A stretch of DNA of 64,000 nt, from contig CM034534.1 of NCBI GenBank assembly GCA_020002185.1, forward strand, positions 18,405,087 through 18,469,086, read 5' to 3'. The translations under genes and the position numbers were made by a program. The stretch comes from Paraescarpia echinospica (Eukaryota > Annelida > Polychaeta > Sabellida > Siboglinidae). Below, piece by piece: positions 27,097-39,800 of the stretch; position 1 is the first letter of the stretch; every line of letters starts with the position of its first letter. The notes beneath the pieces are model-generated. The model searched no databases and was not told where the DNA came from. It was given only the letters and a program-made list of their open reading frames with translations.

Positions 27097-27649
27097 CTAG
27101 CTCTATTATGCAGCTGAGGATCTATTCAAATGTCCTACTTAGAAACCTGTATGCACCATATGAATCCATGGAATAGACCTTTTAAGTTATTTATTTACCT
27201 TTTTATTACATTTTAGTGCAATTTCTACTGACTTTTTAACAAGTATTTTTTACCTTTTTATCATATGGACATTTTAATTATATATGTATCTATTTATTTA
27301 TATATTTTATTGATTTAATTATATATTATATATATTCTTCTACAAAAGAACTGTGATGGTACATTTCGTGTGGAATGGCACAAGCGAAACAGACGCGAAC
27401 CACATCACGTCTGCCACGCGAAAGTGCACATAATCAATAATAATAATACATGAACTAATTCGGCCCTCTAGGATTATGTAATTTTGAACACGCCCTTGAC
27501 CTAGTTTTGTCGACAACTTGTAATCGCCCTGTCAATCAACCGGGTTTCTTGAACTTAAGTGGAAGCAACAAACTTGCGGGCGCATCACATTCATATCCCG
27601 CACAATGACATTATTTTAACTGGTAATTATCCATAGATCTATGCTGATC

Positions 27650-27862
27650 TGTGACGGTGATAGCCAGCACGTACTACTCAAATCTCAAGAAGCGTCACCG
27701 GAGATTAGATCAAATCCTGCGGGCATAACGAGGCCTACGTGCAACACGTGGCCGACCCATCATAAATGCGGCTCGACTGTCGAGAGCACCCCTTAGCGAG
27801 CGACGACACCCACCGTCCGCTAAACCTGCTGCTACTGCAGACGAGTGCGTCCTCTCGGCAAG
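27650..27862 (+). promoter_or_regulatory. CpG-rich probable promoter/5' UTR of the aminopeptidase gene
   Basis: This block is rich in CG dinucleotides compared with flanking AT-rich DNA and sits directly before the proposed start codon. No TATA box is evident. Promoter role is inferred from position and composition only. Confidence 0.4.
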
Positions 27863-27876
27863 ATGGCTTCCTACGG
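27863..27876 (+). CDS. Aminopeptidase coding exon 1 (4 codons plus 2 bases)
   Basis: ATG GCT TCC TAC GG, then donor GTAGGT. It supplies residues MASY and two bases of Gly5, completed by the first T of exon 2. It lies in a CpG-rich block unlike the AT-rich surroundings. The phase match and the sensible joined N-terminus (MASYG-LPYTL) support it, but a 6.9-kb intron follows and no transcript was available, so an alternative first exon is possible. Confidence 0.72.
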
Positions 27877-30800
27877 GTAGGTACTCATGCTTTGTTCGGC
27901 TCAAAACATCGCTATGACTGTCTAGACGCACGAGTGACAGTTGCCGTTGATCGAGCGAGCGAGACGGGAGTAACCGCTTCGACTTCTTCCAAAATGTTTA
28001 TGGTAACTTTTATTCGTGTTTTGTTTTGTCTGACTAATAATGTAGTAGTCAGACAAAACAGGGGGCGCGCGATAGTGTAGTGATTAGCACATCCGCCTGA
28101 CATGCCGGCAACCCGAGTTCAATACCCGGACCGGGCAGGTATGGTATATTTGGTGTACAAACCTGGCTCTCAACATTGGGGACTATGTATCCCTCGTGAC
28201 TCGGAGATCACGTTAATGTCGGTCCCGTCTCAATTTGGGACGTAAAAGAACCACTGAGGACGACAAGCACCCTGGCAGTGACCACCCTCCGTGCCAGCAT
28301 AGAAAGGTCGGCTTGGCGATAATGTTCTGAAAAAGGCTGACTAGTTGAATGAGACCTCATAAGATCATAACATTGTAACCACAATAATACAGACTAGTCA
28401 GTTAATAGAACGTTGTCGAGTGCTGGAAACAACTAGAACTATTGCTCTGCATCCGAATGAGTGATCTGCGCCGGTCATATTCATAATCATATCCGGTTAT
28501 ATCGCCGTGCTGTACTGCTAGATTACGGCATAAAGTCGCACGTGTTAGAGGAAATGCTTTGTTCTTTCTCCATCATAACCTATGCACATGTTTAGTAAGC
28601 GGGTAGGTTAAATGGCTTCATTAAATGTGTAAATACTTCATTAAGTCATTGTGCATGTTTGTTTGTCCCACGGCAGAATATCATATTTCCAACTTCGCAG
28701 CCTAGGCTTTAGCTAGCCTCGGCTTGGTATTAAATTTGTATTAATTAGTACCTGTATGTATTGCATACAGTGCAGTATAAAACAAAAATCCGTAATTTTG
28801 CTTAAACTTAAATCTTAATATTGAGTCATGTTAAATAAATCAGTGACAATAAAAATACAATATTTGAGCCTTTTTGAGGAAGGAAATAATCAATAATTTG
28901 TGAAGATACACTGTTAATATGGTTTACTGATAATACTAGTAGAGGGGGGAAATATTACAAAAAATTAAAAATCTAGCAATATGTTGAATGTCATGATGTC
29001 TATGGAATATAACCGTAAAACAAAAACACTGTAGAATTCTTAGTACAAATATTAGTTTTAATTGATCACTAAGACTACATGTACCAAAACGATTTTAAGC
29101 AAACTTGGTTATATGTGGATAATCCAACTGATGAAATTAGTAAGTTAGATAATGCTGGTGAGAATATATGTTCATAGGGCAAAGGTATTGTACAGGTACA
29201 GGTTGTACAGTGACATATTTAGCCACCACATCAGGTAACATCTATCTTGCTTGTTGAGATCTTGTGACTGCAGATATCGCCAATGACATAAAGTGGATCT
29301 TCAAAGCACGATTCTAGGACATCTTGTTGTTTAAGTTATTAACACACCCAGTTTTTGGACACCTTGTGTAACACTGTTTGGGGTCACCCTGTGTAGCCTT
29401 GTACCATGACACCCTGATTAAATAATTTTTTTACAGATATCTGACTAGTTTTCAAATATGAATCGACTAAATTATGATTATTGTTTACAGGTCTTACAGT
29501 TAAAAGAGAGTCGCTAGTGTACCAATAAATCAGTCTAATAGATCTATTTTATTCAAAAAATTGCCAAAATGTATGGTGAAAGTTGTTCTTTCGTAACGGC
29601 TTGTTTATTCTTAAATTCAAGTTAAATGGTTGGTGCTTGCATAATTAAAGATAAGCAGATAAATTGAACTTCTTTCCATGTCTGAAAGCCAATGCCACAT
29701 TATTTTTTATGTTGAAGTGGCAAAGGTTTCAACATTCTTGGTGAAAATGACCATGCAATCAGCCCATGATAGGGCCACTATTACATAATACTATATCAAA
29801 GTATTAACATGGTCATACCATAATAGACTAGGCTAATAAAGCAGACTGTCTGGAGTATCACACCTTGAAATAAAACAACTCTGAAACCTGTATTCATGAT
29901 GGATTTAAGTTTAATTGGCATGTCAAGTGCATCAAATTTCTAAAGCCTACCTCAAGTGTTATTCATACTTTACACCTTGCTGACTGATGGGCTGATGGCA
30001 CTTACATATATGTTGACAAAGTCTGTAAACTTTTGACATTTACATGTATAAGTTGACAACGTGTGTGAACATTTTGAAGTTGATATGTAATTTTTAGTTT
30101 CCGGTACTTATTGTCACTGTCAATGAGATGAATGAAGACGTGATTTTTTGTGTGAAATAAATAGTAGGGTTGATTCAGTGATTTCTGTTTACTGGTACTT
30201 AAGTCATATATATTTTGATTTGCTTTTAATTATTAAGGCTACTTGTAAACTTATATAAATTAATAAAAAAGTGATTATGAGTTGTACCAGACCTTGGTTG
30301 GTCATTTTATGAAATTTTGAACAAATATACTATTTAATTTTCTGATAGTAACCATTGTGAAATTTTTTTAGTACAATTTACGACAAACAGAATAAATTAT
30401 CTCATATATATATGTAAACTAGTCAGTGATTGTTTTATTAACTATTACTAAGAAGTGGCAATAATAACTAACAGATCGAAGAAATCTCTGACTGTGCTCG
30501 GTCGTAAACATGCTTTGTTTGCAGCATGCACACATTCCTAAGTCTCAGCCCGCCATCAAAACTCATAGAAACATATCTAGTCTGACTATGCTCAGATAAC
30601 ACTGGCCCACTACTTGTTTGTGTCAGGTCAATCAGACCGGGCAATCAGTACTTCTAAGCCTGTGCTTAGAACATCATGATGTGTTCGTTCGTGCGTGACT
30701 TGCATAATGCATTCAAGGACTTCCTGACTGAATCTGATAACTTGTGAAGTTCACAAGGAGGTCGACCTACTTTTAACTGCCATTAGTGTGGGATTTGAAA

Positions 30801-33800
30801 ATGTCTGTGTCGTGTTAATAAATCATACATAGACAGTGATTAGCTGTCTTATGAACTGAAAACGAGTGACATTCGGTGTGGTGGAAATGCTGATATTGTA
30901 TTAGTAAAATACAGGGATGAGAGGGTTCCGCGGAAATGCAAATTTCCGTGTTTTGGGAATCCAATTGGGTAATTACTGTATATTCGTCCAGATCTGAGGA
31001 GACATTTTTTGGGATTTATGTATGGGGGGTTGCACAGCTGAATAAAAATAAATAAGTTTGGGCATAAACCGTTGTACTTGACCCAAGCGTAATACTGTTA
31101 CATCACTTATATGCCCTCTGATTGCTCAAGAGATATTCGGCTGTAAACCCATAAGTGCTTAGCATTATGAAAGGCTATTGCATAGTTCAAATTTAATGAT
31201 GTCAATATATCTCGTTTCCATTTGGGAAGATCAGGGAAACACCCAGGGAAACACTAAATCGGTGTCTGGTGACTCTGCTGTTAATAATCAGGTCATTTCT
31301 TGGCTTGACTGTGGCGCCCTACAGTGGCATGTTAGTGGAGCATATCGAACTAACGTGATGATATGCTCAACTTTGCTGTGCCGTGAACAAAACAAAGACT
31401 TATAATCAAAGTTCGTTAGTTTGGTTCTGTTTGAAACTAATAATAAATATTTGTATACGCAATAAGGCTATTAAAGAGTTCGCTTTCATGCAGGACCGTT
31501 CTAGTCTCTCTGCTTCATTTACTGCCTTCCGATGTTCCCGCTAGGTGGAAACATAATGTTCTTGCTGCGGATAGGCAGGGAACCACGGAATGGTGTGCTT
31601 ATTGGCGGCCTTGTGCGTGTATATAATCAACACATGATGCATCATGAAACGTCTGGACAAAAATTGACGAGAGAAATTGACGAAACACTCAGGAACAAAT
31701 TTTCGAGCAGATTGGTTACAGAAAACTGTCAAAATAGATGTCGGTAGAGGCAACAAAATAACTGACCAAAGAGGACTTTCTAAAAAAAACACGGATCAAC
31801 CAGGCATCATTTTGTAATGACTGAAGTACGGTGGGCATGGTTTTGTGCCGATAAGAAACCATGTTCTTACCAATAAACACTGTACAACAACATGTATGCG
31901 GTGGACGAACATCACCATTTCTACTGCCTTTGGATAGACTACTTCAACAGGTACATCCAGCACTACAGCGCGGAACCCGGCCCCAATCACCCCTGTTTCA
32001 GATACCTGTATTGCCAGGTACACAACTTATTTCATTATTAACAAATTAAATATTTCTTTATAAAAATTGGTCCAACTTGATTGAATAATTTCAAAAGATA
32101 ATAATTATGATGTTTATCTATGTAGACAGTCAACAGCTTGACAGTACCAATTATATATGGGGGTGGGTGGTGGAAGGTGAGAAAAACATAAAAATAATCT
32201 CAGATGTTACTCCTTAGAATGGGTCTGACCCTAACCCATTTAAAAACGGCTTACAGCACCCAACACCAGGAACCCCACCTAGAAAGTACTTGCAGCGCTC
32301 ATACCTTGCTCCGCTCGATCTCAACAATTTTCAGCAGTTTTGATCAAATGTCACTCATCCCTGATAATAAATAAAGTACTTTTTAATTCTTGTTTGTAAC
32401 GGTTGTATAGGTCACCCGCTGTCTTTTACACGTGGCTGCAGGGTTTTTAAGAACTGGGACCCGGGTAATTTACGCGGCTTTGGCGATCAATGTACCTGGT
32501 TATCGAGGACGACGCAAGACATCGCATTCTGCTTTTTGAGTGCCTTTGTGTTACAACTTGTGCTGTACAGTTCAGCGTATCAATTATGATCATGACATAT
32601 CGCAACAATTTGAACATCGGTCACCGACTGTCATTTGTGCATTCCCGATAGAGCCCGTCACTGTGCAGAACTGTTAGAAGTCGTATAGCCACATATGGGT
32701 ATTTAATTATTGCGAGAGTTTTATGGAACTGTGTACAGCTATGGCTATGCTGATGAAGCACAGCATGTTCGCTACCATCGAGTCGAAGTCCTGCAAAGCG
32801 AAACTGTCTTTCTTTGGCTTGTATGATAGGTTTCTGATCTTTTTTCCTAATCGGTTTATTGCCACACTTGTTTTATGAATATTGATTCAGAAGGCCCAAA
32901 TAGCGCTCCAGTGTGCGTCGACTTGCACTGTTTTAGTGCTCTTTCCACACACATTGCGTGCTAACCCTCAGCCGCAGCGGCGCAGACTGACACAATCCAG
33001 GGTGCTATTTAGGCCTAAAAGGTGGCATAAAACGCAATATTTTATCAGTATTTTGTAACATCGCATGCCTGAAACTATGTTTAAAGGTGGAAAGAACACA
33101 CTGAGATTTGAAATGTAGACAAGACATTCAGGTCTAGTACATAACGGTGGCATCAAGGTGGGTTTGGTTTCTACAGGTTCCAGATGGCATGTGCACTAGG
33201 AAGCTTTAGGCTTTTAGATTCCAAGTCATAGGCGGATCAAGTGCCCCCTAGACCTTTGGAATTTTGCATGCCTGTAGACCTTTGTAATGGGCCCACGCAA
33301 CCGTGTCCCCAGACCGATTTGAAAAAAAATTTAAACAGGTGATGTGAATTCTGCTAGCAGTTATTTTTACGATGGACATTAACTATTCACTGACAATGAC
33401 ATGTTATAAACCTTATAATAACATCATTGTGAAACACTTATAATATTATTTTAAATATTTACTGTGATAGCTATTAATATTATGAAACCAACATATGAGC
33501 ACTCTAGTAAACAAGCCTCCTGTGCTTCGATTTGGAGGTAGATTAATCGTGGCTATTCCTGGATGTAAGGATTTCATTTCCACCATACTGGTAGGAGAAT
33601 GGATGTCACTAGGTCCGGGCATGAGGTACGGATGGCACGTTATGCCGTCCCTGCTTTGAGACTCATGGTCTCTACTGTCAGCGCACTTAACAAAAACCCT
33701 AGGCTGGATGATAGGTGTCAGACTGGCAGTTGGTTTGAGTCCTGCTGTTTTGTTCACCACACTTTGCCAGTCTTTTGGAGGGGATGCTAAACATTGTTTG

Positions 33801-36800
33801 TCCCTTCTACCTGCTGTCTAGGCAACGTGATACTTACACAGGGAAATGAAAAAACATGTCATTCCCTCTTGATGTACAGAAACTGGGACGAGTGCTGCAT
33901 TAGCTACATTGCAAAAAATTTACATTAATAAAGGAATATTTAAGTGCCTAGTCTGGCTGGATACCAGCATTACATAAGACCACACATTATTATATAATTA
34001 TTATCGCCATCGATCATCCTTGGACGTAATACCTTTTTAGCACTGTCATCATCTTCCTGGCTTATGCTTCATTAAACAAATTAAAGGGCTCCTGTTTGCC
34101 TCAGTGGATTTTCACTGGGGCAGCTAATGTTGCTGGTTTGAATTGGAATTTAATACAAATGAATTGAATTGGAATTGATCCTTTTTGTGAATATGTTGAA
34201 TTGGAATTGATCCTTGGTAAATACACATGAATTGGAATTGATAAAAGTGAATTGAACCCAGGTTTGGTTACAATATTATTTGTAATGTTCTATGTACTTT
34301 TTAAAAGATTAGAATCAACTTTAGAAATGCTAGTTTTCAAAGATAACTTCTTACAAGTGATACCCTTACACTGTATGAATAAAGGAATTTACTGTCATGA
34401 GCACCTGACTGGTCCCTTCCCATTGTAGTAACAGAGATGTGGTTCTATTAATCACAGTTTTGCCTACTGCCTAAACAGCTGGTTTCTTGGAAATTAGGCA
34501 CAGCTGTCCATCCATTTTTATGTGTGTGGATAAACAAGAGACACTGAATACAGACTAGATGAGTTTCACCAGCTGTGTTTGCGTGATAACTGGCTTCCAC
34601 CCATAAACTGAAGTTTAGTGCCATGGCCTAGGGGTCATACATAATATTTGTTTCATGTTACGTTGTCTTAAATTCTAGATTAGGTGTGTTGGATAGACTT
34701 AAAAAAGTCAGGACTTCATCAGGTAACTGGAAACATAAATATTCTGAAAAGAGATGACGGCTCTTGTAGGTGTACTTTTTAACTAGGACATTTTCTATTG
34801 CGTCTAGTTTGCCCTACACGCTGCACGCCATTGGAGACCTCAACGACAAACAGATAGATGGCGTCATTCTGGTTGCATCGTCGGTTGAGTACTTGGATGG
34901 GCCCCTCGAGCCACTGAAAAATGCGGTTGAAGCCTATGTAAAGGTAAGTTATTGCAAATTTTCTCCATCACTTGTCTTGTTCAAGTTCCAATCTTCCCTG
35001 TCACAGTCTTGCCCCAAATCCCACTCTTCCTCATCAACATCTTGCCCAAGTCCCACTCTTCCCCATCACTGTCTTGCCCAATTCCCGTTCTTCCCCATCA
35101 CTGTATTGCCCAAGTCCCACTCTTCCCCATCACAGTCTTGCCCAAGTTCCACACTTCCCATCACAGTCTTGCCCAAGTCCCATTCTTCCGAATCACAGTC
35201 TTGTCCAAGTCCCACTATTCCCATCACAGTCTTGCCCAAATCCCATTCTTCTCCACCACAGTCTTGTCCAAGGTCCAATCATCCCCACCACTGTATTGCC
35301 CAAATCCCACTCTTCCCCATCACAGTCTTGCCCAGGTCCCATTATTCCCTACCTATGTCTTGCCCAATCCACAATGTTCCCCACCACATCTTGCCCAAGA
35401 CACAGTGTTCCCAACCAGTCTTGCCCAAGTTCCTCTTTTCACATCTTGTCCAAGTCACATTCCACCGTTTCACCCCATTTTGCCTGGTGTCTATGCTGAA
35501 GGATGTAAAAAAAAGATTGCACACTTGGGGTGTGACTGAACAAGTTGCCTAAACATTGAAACAGAAGGAGATGATGGACTTGAACCCATGATTGACAGTT
35601 TTGTTCTTCAGAGCTACTAAGTACCAAGTCGTATAATAATTTACTTTAATTAAGCAATTCATTCTTTTCCTTGTATAAATAATACAAACATTGACATTAC
35701 AAATAATAATTATTGCTAATTAATGTCTTTGTTTACCTAGCATTTGCTATGTTCTTTCATAGAAACAAGTAATCAAGATAACTGTTGCTGTAATTAGTAT
35801 TGCTAGATCTGCATTTATTGGAATTACTAGTGAGGTAATAGATTTAGAGCTTCTACAGGAAACAATAGAGGCCTAGAAGGTGCACTTGATATTAATTGTA
35901 GTTGGCTAGACTAGTCTGTGTGGTTTGTGGATCTAGGGTTAATTAAGCAACTAATTAACTGAGTGCCTAGGGACAGAGCGTCACAAAGTGGATACTAGGG
36001 TAATTCGGATAGTATACGTCAACACCATATTACTTTATTTTTTTCTGTGCATTTTCTGCACGGTTTGTTGCAACACCTAGCTGTCAAAATGATGTCATCG
36101 CAGGTAGCACCGCTAGGATTTAGAATGGCACACATTTATGCGGTTGGTGTTTCAGGCTGTACCAAAAATTGCAATTGCAGAATTTAATATTATTTTATAT
36201 CACTGTAAAGATAATAATCTTACCTACAAATGTGTCGCTGGATGCACCCAGGAATTTGGTTAACTTTTTGAGTCATTGCCATTTGAACATTGCCAATATT
36301 CAAACTTGCAATGGGATTTAATATTTTTTGAAATCACAGTAAAGATAATAATCGTATCTACAAATATGCCGCTGGATGTACCTAGGATTTGTTTTTAGTT
36401 TTTGAGTTTTGCTGTTTGAACATTGCGAATGCTTAATCCTGTCATGTACGTTTAGCAGCAGATATACTGCAAGGTTGAACATTTGCGATGTTCAAACCCC
36501 AATAACTCAAAAAGTTAACATCATTTCTGTGTATATCCGGTGACAGACGTGTAGATAAGAATATTATCTTTATGGTGATATAAAAAAATGAAATTCCGCG
36601 ATTGCAATTTCATGTACAGTCTGAAACAACCGGCTGCACCGCCGCTTACCGTGCTAAAGGATAAGGCATCTTCAGCGGCCCCGCCGGTGATGACATCAGC
36701 AACAGTTGACGAACTGGTTGCATTGTGATATGCAAATGACCACGTTTGAGCGGGCTTAGTGACATGAGTTCGCAATGAACAGGCTTCATTATTGGCACAA

Positions 36801-39800
36801 TAAGAGTATTAAGTTGATGTATACAAAGTTTCAAGGACATATAAAATTGTATTTCACTTAGTCATTTAATTTACCCGTAAGTGTCATTAATCATTAACTC
36901 ACACTAAAGGTCTTTGTGTTGGAGTTAGAAGGCTGGTGAATGTAACTTAGAGAGCTATTTTCAGGTGTGTAATTTTTTTTATTACGTAAATTGTGCCCTT
37001 TGGTTTGTGCTAATTTTGCATACATCTGCCTTTTTACATGTAGACTGTTTAGTGCTCACGTGTAATATTTTCATTACAAATAACCCCATTTATACAACTA
37101 AGACAATACTACCAACTCAATTACCCGCACTACATTTAGACAGAATGAATTACTTAGTAGTGGTCATTGGGGTGCAGTATTAATATTAATTCAAGTTTCA
37201 CATGATTTGTGCCTTTTTCAATGGGGATGTCAAATAAACAGGCACCAGTTTATTAAACAGTGTTTTATCTTGTTTACAAGTATTTACTTTTGGTAAAGGG
37301 TGGGGGTTAATATGTCACAGATACATGACCTGCCACAGCGAATCAGGTATTAGGTCGCACAGGCATATTCTACACACCAGGCAAAAATAGCTGTCTAAAA
37401 TTTAACAAGATTGCCACCCACAAAATTCACTCTAGATGGCAAATGGACAAGAAAACCTTTTGGCTTATTGAGAGTCTAACCCTTTTATCTGCCTGTATCC
37501 CGCCCTTCGATTTTATTTTTAACCCATTTTATCCGGGATACGATTCTAGTCGTAGTCTGCACTTGGCGTGGAAACCCTGCACCGTAGTGTTATGGATCCC
37601 TATTGGTTGATTAACATTGAATGACGTCAGTATCTTGCCATCATTGGGAAACACATAGGAATCACCAAATCAGCGCTGTTGATTGGTTATTCGACGTAGA
37701 GATCCGCTACCCCCATGTAAATCGAAACCAAAAATGGCAGACAAGTCACAAATATCATCAAATTTCGACAGTTTTTGAAGGATAACTCTGCTAATTTACT
37801 TCATACTGGTGATAACAAGGAGGCAGACAAGCGGATAAACGATACAATATGCTAATTGATGCGATATTTGTCTGTGAAAATGTACTTTAAAGGCTTCGAA
37901 TTGGAGTGAACCGACAACGGCACCTATTTTCGCCCACTTCGCGCAACGACACATTTTCGGTGGCAACAAATTTAATGTTACTTTCAACGACAATAACTGC
38001 TTCACGTATAAATTTACATTGAAATGTTGACAAAATTCGTTACTTTAGTTTGTTGATTTATTTGTTATAAGAAACAAAACATAAAAATAGATAGCGTTGA
38101 CAGAAGATATTACAAAAATTGCGTTAATCCTCTCGGTAACTCCACATGCTGCCATTCTGTTCTTTTGTGTAGGGATGTTATTACAGAATTGTACATAATG
38201 AGATAATTATCCAAGATATGTGAACAAGTTTTAAACCATTGTTTTCAAGGGAGAATGGTGTGTAAAATAAAATCAACTTGCTCATTGAGATGTTGCCTCC
38301 TTCATGGAGAAAATGTCTGGTGAAAAGTAAAGTTTCAGTCTCCTGGTGTCTAGTGTTGTCCAACCAAATTCTTTTAGGCATATTTCGTAACTAAGATCGA
38401 ATAAATAATTACTACAAAAATAATTTTTTTTTTTACAAACAGTGCATCATAGTATAACAATGATTTGGTTTATATTACTTCGTGAAAACATAAACAAAAA
38501 AGTGTAAACAAATCTATGGTTTGATGTCAGGATTGAACTGGCGTTGCCCGATTGTAAAATAAATGACAAGAAACCAACGCGTTTACCAACTGAGCTATCG
38601 GCACCAACAGAAATTCACTGACTGATTTAAGTTGTTATGATAAGTTGTACAACTCCTTCATATATTGATATTCTAGTGATGTTATGAGATTATACACGTT
38701 ACTTTCTGTAGCTGGATACAATATATGTTTGCTATGTATGTATATTGGTGTAAATAATCTCCCGTTGGTTGCATTCGATATAATTATTCTGAAAACGAGC
38801 CCAAGCTCGGCGAAACCTAGTAGGCTCATTCGCATTCATTGTTTTGAATAAAATTGGATTCATGTGGAACCGTAAGATAACTGCTTGTTCCTCTATGATG
38901 ACTACCAGGTAGTGTTTGTATTACATCGGAATATTGCACGACCCGAAAGCTATTCTTGTAAACATGCTCTGAATGCATGGAAAGGATCGGCCTGATGCGA
39001 GTATGGGTCATATGTGACGTCACATCTCGGCATCCCGAAAAGCGCGCCAAAAATATGCATATTCGAAAATGTCCAGCTGCATAGCATAAAATGTGGAATT
39101 TCTAATTCATTGAATTTTTTAATTTGTTTGGCTTGGTAGACATGGAAATAGATAGCAGGATGTAATGTAATATGAATTCAAGCAATAGATGTTTTTATTC
39201 CCTTTAGTACCTTTGCTGTGGAGGGGTCACATATTTTGCAAGGCAACCCTTAGATAGTGTCCAGTTGTTGTTTTCCCATGAAGGTCCCTCCCTCTAATTG
39301 TATTGAGTCACAGTGGCTCTACTGTGGAACATGTGGTCAGGGGTTGACTGGACATGACAGGGTTGGCCTGTGCTTGACCCCTGGTCAAGTCCAGAGTAGC
39401 CCTTTGACTGCTATCTGGGCTGGTTATTGGTCATCTACTCAAGTTTGTTGGCAGTGGCTCAGTGTAATTATCATTTGAACCCTAGGTACCTATAGAACAG
39501 GGGATTAATTCAAAGCCTAGGACGAGTAATATAGGATTATTATTATACTTTTGTTTGAGTATGTCTTATAGCCAGCAAGATTACATGGTGATATGGGCTG
39601 TTTAGATTTAGTGTAGGTACCGGTAGTCTTCAGAGAACCAAGTACAGCGTTCGAAATAGCACGTTTGTCCGGGACAAGTGATTTTTGGCCCGGACAAGTA
39701 AAATGACTCTACATGGTTATCCGGAGGACAAGTGAAAATTTACAGTAAAAAAATAGTGATGCGTGCAACATTGCAAACTTTTTATTTGAGGAAATTCAAA

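Larger units (their letters stand above)
28381..34807 (+). other. Remainder of aminopeptidase intron 1
   Basis: AT-rich; contains the CAGGGATGAG candidate element, a CACGTG-family repeat copy and otherwise nothing recognisable. Any alternative first exon would lie here. Confidence 0.5.

Noticed and set aside
26632..27100. Long open frames encoding Glu/Asp-rich or Arg/Lys-rich peptides
   Set aside because: They follow from a GA-rich minisatellite with period in multiples of three; both strands and several frames are open.
28063..28136. Functional tRNA gene
   Set aside because: Box A and B are present but stems do not pair properly and a SINE body follows.
34944..35552. Extension of aminopeptidase exon 2 into a 200-residue Pro/Ser repeat protein
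   Set aside because: A perfect GTAAGT donor follows codon 50 and the rest is a minisatellite open in three frames.
38520..38607. Functional tRNA-Lys gene on the minus strand
   Set aside because: No acceptor-stem pairing and an oversized variable region.
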